Source of the DNA: an uncultured Terriglobales bacterium
GTDB lineage: Bacteria > Acidobacteriota > Terriglobia > Terriglobales > Acidobacteriaceae
Length of the DNA stretch: 10,570 nt
Assembly: GCA_955652845.1 (NCBI GenBank)
Contig: CATPBY010000277.1
Span: 1 to 10,570 of the forward strand
Reading direction: 5' to 3'
Numbering within the stretch: position 1 is the stretch's first letter; each line of letters starts with the position of its first letter. The notes beneath the pieces are model-generated. The model had not been told where the DNA came from. It was given only the letters and a program-made list of their open reading frames with translations, and did no database searches. Positions 6,737-10,570 of the stretch are shown here, one piece after another. Made by a program: the position numbers and the translations under genes.

Positions 6737-8728
6737 TCAGCCACGCGCACCAGCGGCTGCGTAGCGGGCATTACTTCTGCCTGCGGCTCTCTCTTCGTAA
6801 TGCGAGGTCGCTCGCTCGATCTGCTCCAGCGCAAACCGGTCCATCGAATCCAGAAGCTCCCGCGACATTTTCGACATCTGTTCCGCCGAGGCCGCCAGTT
6901 CGGTTGAACCCGATGTGGTCTGCTGGACCAGTTCCCGCATCCGCTCCATGGCTTTGACCACAGCCTGAGCGCCGGACGCCTGTTCTTCCACCGCGGAATT
7001 AATCTCGTGCGTAATCTCGTTCAGCCGCGTGGTGGCTCGCGCAATCTGCGAGGATCCATGCGACTGCTCATTGGTGGCCGCGCCAATCTCCTGGGCAAAC
7101 TTGTAGACCTCGGTGACCACATTGGAAATCTTGCGCAGAGCGCTGTTCAGTTCCTGCCCCAGCCCCAGGCCATCGTTCACGATGCCGGTGCTTCGTTCCA
7201 TGTTTTCTACGGCCTTGCGGGCCTCTTTCTGGATACTCTGTATGAGCTCGGAGATTTCCTTGGTGGACTGAGCCGACTTCTCCGCCAATTTTCTGACTTC
7301 GTCAGCCACCACCGCGAAGCCGAGACCGTGCTCTCCGGCGCGCGCCGCCTCAATGGCCGCGTTCAGCGCTAGCAGGTTGGTCTGCTCTGCCAGGTCGTCG
7401 ATGACCTCGATGATCTTTCCAATATCGTCGGCTCTTTGACCCAGGATGCCGATGATTTCCCCCGACGAACGGATGGTAGTGTTAATCCGGTTCAGCCCGT
7501 CCGTGGCTTTGTCCATGGTGGTGATGCCGCTGTGCACTTCTTCCCGCGAGCGGTTAGAGATGTCCAGCAGCACCTTGGCGGTATCCGCTACCCGTTGGAT
7601 GGAAGCCACCATCTGGTCAATCGAAGCCGATGTTTCGCTGACGCTGGAGGCCTGGGTCTGCGTGCTCTTCACCATGTTCTGCACGTTGACGCTCATCTCG
7701 TGCATTGTGCTGGTAACCTCGTCGATCGCTGAAGCTGTCTGCAGGCTGATCTTCGCGGACTCATCCGAGGCGCCCGCCACCTGGGTGGAAGAACTGGCCA
7801 CTTGCGAGGCGGCGTCGCGCACGTTCAGAACGAGATTTCTGAGGCCTTCGATCATGCGGACAAATGCATTGCCCAGGGTGTCCTTCTTTGATCGCGGCTG
7901 TACCTTTACTCCCAGGTTGCCCCCGGCGATGGCTTCGGAAACTGCGGCCATCTCCTTGAGGTAGGTCACCATCTTGGCAAATGTTCGCGCCAGTTCGCCG
8001 ATCTCGTCGCTGCGTTTGATATCGATTTCATGGTCCAGGTCCCCTTCACTACCGATCTGTTGAGCGACCTTCATCAGATTGGTCAGGGGATCGGTAATGG
8101 AGTTGGCGGTTGTGTATGCGATGACCACACCCAGGATCAACGCCACGAGCGTGCTCAGGGACGCCATGACGATGGTCGCGGTCGCCGCGGTTTCGTCCGA
8201 CTTGCGCCGCTCCTCCAGGACCTTCTTGTTTTCCTGGTCAGCCGTATCCAGATATTCGGTCGAAGTTTTTACCCAGGAGCCGGCGTCCTTCTGCAGGTAA
8301 AAAATCTGCAATTCCGCCACGGTTGCGTTCCCGCTGTCTACTTCTTTTCGCTTTTCCACCAGGGGCGCGGCAAATTCACGGGCCCAGTTCTGCTCAGTCT
8401 GTTTAACCTTCTCCAGTGCTGCCCGTTGCTGTTCCGACTCGGTAAGGCTCTCCGTGTTTTGCAGTTTGTCGGTCAACATGCGCATGCCGTCGTTCATCCG
8501 CTCTACTTCGCGGCTGTCACCACTAAGCAGGTAGTTGCTGAGATAAAGACGGTTCTGCATCATCTGGAACTTGACCGCGTCGGTGGCGTCGGCAAGGCCG
8601 AGAGCCTGCGAGGCCGAGGCTTTGGCGCTGTGCTCACGCCGGACCGCGATGAGGTTAACCAGGAACAGCACCAAAACCATCGCCAGCACAGCCCCGAAGC
8701 TTACATAGAGTTTCTTGCCAATCCGCAT
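6737..8728 (-). CDS. Methyl-accepting chemotaxis protein, two TM helices, periplasmic helical sensor, double HAMP-like linker
   Basis: A 663-residue transmembrane receptor that would control CheA through CheW. Order: TM1 about 7-29; extracytoplasmic, predicted helical sensor about 30-184 (YLSNYLLSGD at 62-71 resembles CHASE3/four-helix-bundle sensors); TM2 about 185-206; HAMP about 207-258 (ITDPLTNLMKVAQQI, then DEIGELARTFAKM); a second HAMP-like segment about 259-310 (AIAGGNLGVKV, then DTLGNAFVRMIEGL); and a long signalling coiled coil with its hairpin tip at 448-466 (EQTNLLALNAAIEAARAGE). A good match to the methylation consensus is SAVEEQASGA (578-587). The C-terminus (AAAGARG) lacks the NWETF-like CheR-tethering pentapeptide. 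The ligand is unknown. The ATG at 8728 has GGAGGAA 5 nt upstream. It is the only receptor in view and lies 65 nt after the TonB-like gene, so is likely co-transcribed with it. Confidence 0.95.
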   Translation of the reverse strand: MRIGKKLYVSFGAVLAMVLVLFLVNLIAVRREHSAKASASQALGLADATDAVKFQMMQNRLYLSNYLLSGDSREVERMNDGMRMLTDKLQNTESLTESEQQRAALEKVKQTEQNWAREFAAPLVEKRKEVDSGNATVAELQIFYLQKDAGSWVKTSTEYLDTADQENKKVLEERRKSDETAATATIVMASLSTLVALILGVVIAYTTANSITDPLTNLMKVAQQIGSEGDLDHEIDIKRSDEIGELARTFAKMVTYLKEMAAVSEAIAGGNLGVKVQPRSKKDTLGNAFVRMIEGLRNLVLNVRDAASQVASSSTQVAGASDESAKISLQTASAIDEVTSTMHEMSVNVQNMVKSTQTQASSVSETSASIDQMVASIQRVADTAKVLLDISNRSREEVHSGITTMDKATDGLNRINTTIRSSGEIIGILGQRADDIGKIIEVIDDLAEQTNLLALNAAIEAARAGEHGLGFAVVADEVRKLAEKSAQSTKEISELIQSIQKEARKAVENMERSTGIVNDGLGLGQELNSALRKISNVVTEVYKFAQEIGAATNEQSHGSSQIARATTRLNEITHEINSAVEEQASGAQAVVKAMERMRELVQQTTSGSTELAASAEQMSKMSRELLDSMDRFALEQIERATSHYEERAAGRSNARYAAAGARG

Positions 8729-8733
8729 CGCTG

Positions 8734-8740
8734 TTCCTCC
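8734..8740 (-). promoter_or_regulatory. Ribosome binding site of the receptor gene
   Basis: GGAGGAA on the minus strand, 5 nt before the ATG at 8728. It fixes the start just before TM1. The 65-nt gap to the upstream gene shows no clear promoter or terminator. Confidence 0.6.
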
Positions 8741-8793
8741 ACTACTTTCTGGTCCTGCTCCTATGCTCCTGCCCGGCGGTTCTGAGGCGGTCG

Positions 8794-9195
8794 TTAGTCT
8801 TGAGGCTGGAATTTGAATTCGACGACGCCGGAACTCTCTTCAGTCGCCGACTCGAACTTCCATTTCTTAATTGCGTCCATGGCGGCATTTACCAGCAAGG
8901 GGTGTCCTCCCACCGCTTTCGAACTCCTCAGGCTGCCATTTGGAGCCACCACGACCATCACCTTTACGGTGCCGGTAATGTTCATCCGGCGCGCGATGTC
9001 CGGATAGAGGGGAGGCACTCTGCTCTTAACTTTCCGGGTCAGTTGATCTTTGTCTGTCGACGCGGCTTCCTCCGCCATCATCTGCGCTGGAGGAAATGCC
9101 ACAACCGCCGCCGAAAGTCCGAGCAGCGCAAGCAGAGCGGTGGCCAGGGTTAGCTTTTCTCTTACTAAAGACACAGGTCCACCCCCATCTGGCAT
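8794..9195 (-). CDS. Small exported protein with a TonB C-terminal domain
   Basis: A 133-residue protein. A positively charged start and hydrophobic helix (about residues 15-34, LTLATALLALLGLSAAVVAF) form a signal peptide or membrane anchor. The rest is a TonB C-terminal fold: PPLYPDIARRMNITGTVKV (about 61-79), VVVAPNGSLRSSKAVGGHPL, and AAMDAIKKWKFE (about 104-115). Full-length TonB (about 240 residues) has a Pro-rich periplasm-spanning region; here the linker is only about 25 residues and not Pro-rich, so it is unlikely to reach the outer membrane as classic TonB does. A role in envelope sensing beside the receptor is inference. Start choice is uncertain: the ATG at 9195 has GAGGA directly against it (too close), whereas a GTG at 9174 has GGGGGTGG 4 nt upstream and keeps the whole signal helix. 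It is the first gene of the operon as seen. Confidence 0.8.
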   Translation of the reverse strand: MPDGGGPVSLVREKLTLATALLALLGLSAAVVAFPPAQMMAEEAASTDKDQLTRKVKSRVPPLYPDIARRMNITGTVKVMVVVAPNGSLRSSKAVGGHPLLVNAAMDAIKKWKFESATEESSGVVEFKFQPQD

Positions 9196-9493
9196 TCCTC
9201 AAGTGCACGGCCGTTGCCAGCCCTAGCGGAGAACGCACCGGGAAATCGACCTCCCCCTAAACCAAAGCTCAAGAAAGACTTATTCACAACGATCGGAGGA
9301 CCCAGAGGGTCGAATTCGAGCTAAGAATCGTCTCACGAAGGCCGGCGTTTCTCAGGTTGAGATGATTTTTCTCTTTGCATTTGCACAACTCGGTACCCGG
9401 CACATTTTCCCTTGACTCAAATTGAGATTAGGCGCTAGTTTTCCTGTATATTCAATTACTTGTAGTTAATTAGTATTTGAGTTCCGTCTGAAA
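9196..9493. promoter_or_regulatory. Divergent intergenic region, likely promoters for the che operon and the GAF gene
   Basis: 298 bp with no convincing gene, between two genes that point away from each other, so both promoters should be here. The right part (about 9421-9480) is clearly AT-richer than its surroundings. Symmetric elements visible: TCGAATTCGA (9310-9319), the near-palindrome CTCAGGTTGAG (9351-9361) and the exact interrupted palindrome CTCAAATTGAG (9416-9426). I found no convincing minus-strand promoter and no clear sigma-28 or sigma-54 motif. No tRNA or known riboswitch recognised. Confidence 0.6.
9422..9452 (+). promoter_or_regulatory. Candidate promoter for the GAF gene
   Basis: TTGAGA (9422-9427) as -35 and TATATT (9447-9452) as -10, five of six consensus bases each, but with a 19-nt spacer, longer than the ideal 17. 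A TTGACT at 9412-9417 is a better -35 but too far from this -10 (29 nt). The predicted start would be some 35 nt before the ATG at 9494. The palindrome CTCAAATTGAG overlaps the -35, a position suitable for an operator. Weak call based only on motif resemblance. Confidence 0.3.
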
Positions 9494-10570
9494 ATGGAAT
9501 CTGGCGAAACAACCGTACTTGAAGGGCCGGAGCAACCTTCGGATGAGGCGTTTCAGAGGCTGCTACTTCGATTTTCCACGGCAGCTTCCCAAGGAATTCA
9601 AAAGGCTTCTTTGATTCGACTCTTCTGTCAAACCAGCCGTCGCTTCTTTAAGGCGGATGGAGCGTATTTCTGGCAGTTTTCTTCCAACCGAGATGAGTTG
9701 GTGGGTGCGGAAGCGGACGGTCTGATGGCAGATCGTTTCCGTGGCACTCGCCTCAACGCCAGCCAGAACTCTGTCGTAGCCGAAGCGGTTCGCCGCCGGA
9801 AGACGGTATATGTGAATCACATCGATTCGACCAGCTATCCCATGGCTGCTGAGTTTCAGGCAAAATCTCTAATGGCGGCGCCACTCATAGTCGCCAAAGA
9901 AATGGTTGGAGCGGCGGTTTTTCTGCACAGTTCCGATCCGGTGTTCTTTACCGACGATCTGGCTGCCAAAGCCACCATTCTGGCTGGCCAACTGGGAAGT
10001 TTACTGGAAGCCAGCCGCCTGGCTCAGGTATCGCTTGAAGAGCATCGCCGCACCCAGATTCTGGCGGAAGTAGCCCAGGCTCTGCACTCCGTCCCCGACG
10101 CGACCGGCGTGGTCGAAGGTATAGCAGACCGCCTGCGTGTGCTGTTGGGCACGCCACTGGTGTGTATTTTGTTGCGGCAAGGCGGGGCGTTTGGCTTACA
10201 GGCGGTGGCGGCAGATTCTCCACAAGCTGCCGCATCGGTCTGGGCCCGTCACGACCGCAAGGGCTTGCACTTTGCGGCTGATCTGGCGGCGCGCGCGGTG
10301 GCTGCCGGGGGCCCTGTCAGCGTCACACTCGATCCGGCGACTCATTCGTTGGGCGAATTGGTTCCAGGCGGCGTGCTGATTGCTGCGCCTTTCCGCACCT
10401 CTGAAACACAGGGCGCGGTATTGGTCTACCCCCGGCCACAGGGGGCGTTCAGCGAGGATGAGAAATCGCTGATTTCGACGGTCACCGGTTTCGGCGCAGT
10501 TGCCATCGCCAACGCCGAGCTTTATTCCAGGGCGCGAGCTCAGGCGCGCGAATTACATCAGCTTCTGGAC
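9494..10570 (+). CDS. Tandem GAF-domain sensory protein, 5' part (3' end outside window)
   Basis: Open from the ATG at 9494 to the right edge, 359 codons with no stop. An in-frame TAA at 9467-9469 and no start codon between make this ATG the likely start, although no Shine-Dalgarno is seen before it. My translation shows a first GAF domain at about residues 25-170 (FFKADGAYFWQF; SVVAEAVRRRKTVYVNHID; SLMAAPLIVAKEMVGAAVFL; FTDDLAAKATILAGQLGSLL). A helical linker follows (ASRLAQVSLEEHRRTQILAE), then a second GAF at about 190-345 (VCILLRQGGAFGLQAVAAD; GVLIAAPFRTSETQGAVLVY; FSEDEKSLISTVTGFGAVAI). A helix, ELYSRARAQARELHQLL, leads out of the window. GAF domains bind small molecules or chromophores and sense redox or light; I see no diagnostic bilin or haem residue. 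The missing output domain could be a histidine kinase, GGDEF, PP2C or more GAFs. It is absent from simple start-to-stop ORF lists because it has no stop here. Confidence 0.85.
   Translation, partial: MESGETTVLEGPEQPSDEAFQRLLLRFSTAASQGIQKASLIRLFCQTSRRFFKADGAYFWQFSSNRDELVGAEADGLMADRFRGTRLNASQNSVVAEAVRRRKTVYVNHIDSTSYPMAAEFQAKSLMAAPLIVAKEMVGAAVFLHSSDPVFFTDDLAAKATILAGQLGSLLEASRLAQVSLEEHRRTQILAEVAQALHSVPDATGVVEGIADRLRVLLGTPLVCILLRQGGAFGLQAVAADSPQAAASVWARHDRKGLHFAADLAARAVAAGGPVSVTLDPATHSLGELVPGGVLIAAPFRTSETQGAVLVYPRPQGAFSEDEKSLISTVTGFGAVAIANAELYSRARAQARELHQLLD

Larger units (their letters stand above)
1028..9195 (-). other. Putative chemosensory operon: tonB-like, mcp, cheW, cheR, cheA, cheB, cheY, cheX
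   Basis: Eight genes on one strand with short gaps or overlaps: 65 nt, 13 nt, about 20 nt, a 4-nt GTGA overlap, a 4-nt ATGA overlap, 66 nt and 2 nt. This supports one transcript starting right of 9195. The module has a receptor, coupling protein, kinase, both adaptation enzymes, response regulator and phosphatase, but no cheD, cheC, cheV or motility structural gene. Membership of the TonB-like gene is the least certain. Confidence 0.75.

Noticed and set aside
8030..8785. Plus-strand open frame (251 codons) opposite the 5' part of the receptor gene
   Set aside because: Antisense shadow of the mcp sensor and TM region; no ribosome site and no recognisable domain.
9196..9493. Possible sigma-28 (FliA) or sigma-54 promoter for the che operon
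   Set aside because: I looked for TAAA-N15-GCCGATAA and TGGC-N9-TGC type patterns on the minus strand and saw no convincing match.
9948..10235. Minus-strand open frames opposite the GAF gene (also 9563-9820)
   Set aside because: The plus-strand frame is open for 359 codons with two GAF domains; the opposite frames are short, Pro/Arg-rich and unsupported.
1..10570. CRISPR array, insertion sequence, tRNA or rRNA gene, prophage or toxin-antitoxin pair
   Set aside because: No spaced direct repeats, transposase motifs, cloverleaf sequence or small paired ORFs were seen; the window is compact housekeeping-style signalling genes.

Overview
This window is mainly one chemosensory (Che) operon on the minus strand, read right to left, flanked by two genes that run off the window edges. 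The organism looks like a moderately GC-rich Gram-negative bacterium. The combination of a YncE-type propeller with a Gly/Thr/Ser-rich 'NDGTF' C-terminal domain, a short secreted TonB C-terminal-domain protein and a compact che operon suggests Acidobacteriota. That taxonomic guess is inference from style and was not tested.

Layout. (1) Positions 1-1001, plus strand: the 3' part of a secreted YncE/YVTN-type beta-propeller gene, cut at the left edge. (2) Positions 1028-9195, minus strand, in transcription order: a small TonB-C-terminal-domain protein, a transmembrane methyl-accepting chemotaxis protein with two consecutive HAMP-like segments, cheW, cheR, cheA, cheB, cheY and cheX. Spacing is tight: the mcp-cheW gap is about 13 nt, cheR-cheA overlap as GTGA, cheA-cheB overlap as ATGA, and cheY-cheX are 2 nt apart. 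The one larger internal gap, cheB-cheY (66 nt once the cheY start is corrected), carries a small stem-loop and a strong ribosome binding site. (3) Positions 9196-9493: a 298-bp divergent intergenic region that must hold the promoters of the operon and of the rightward gene; its right half is AT-rich. (4) From 9494, plus strand: the first 359 codons of a tandem-GAF sensory protein whose output domain lies beyond the window.

How the genes fit together. The receptor (two TM helices, periplasmic helical sensor, HAMP, signalling hairpin) and CheW would control the kinase CheA. CheA has Hpt, P2-like, dimerisation, ATPase and CheW-like domains and would phosphorylate CheY and CheB. CheR and CheB methylate and demethylate the receptor for adaptation. 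CheX dephosphorylates CheY-P. Every key catalytic residue I looked for is present. The set is self-contained, with one receptor and no cheD; no flagellar or pilus gene is visible, so the output (flagella, type IV pili or another process) cannot be read from this window.

No clearly undescribed system stands out. The points most worth following are the TonB-like secreted protein at the head of the che operon, the two-HAMP receptor, the unknown output of the pathway, and the divergent GAF sensor sharing the control region.
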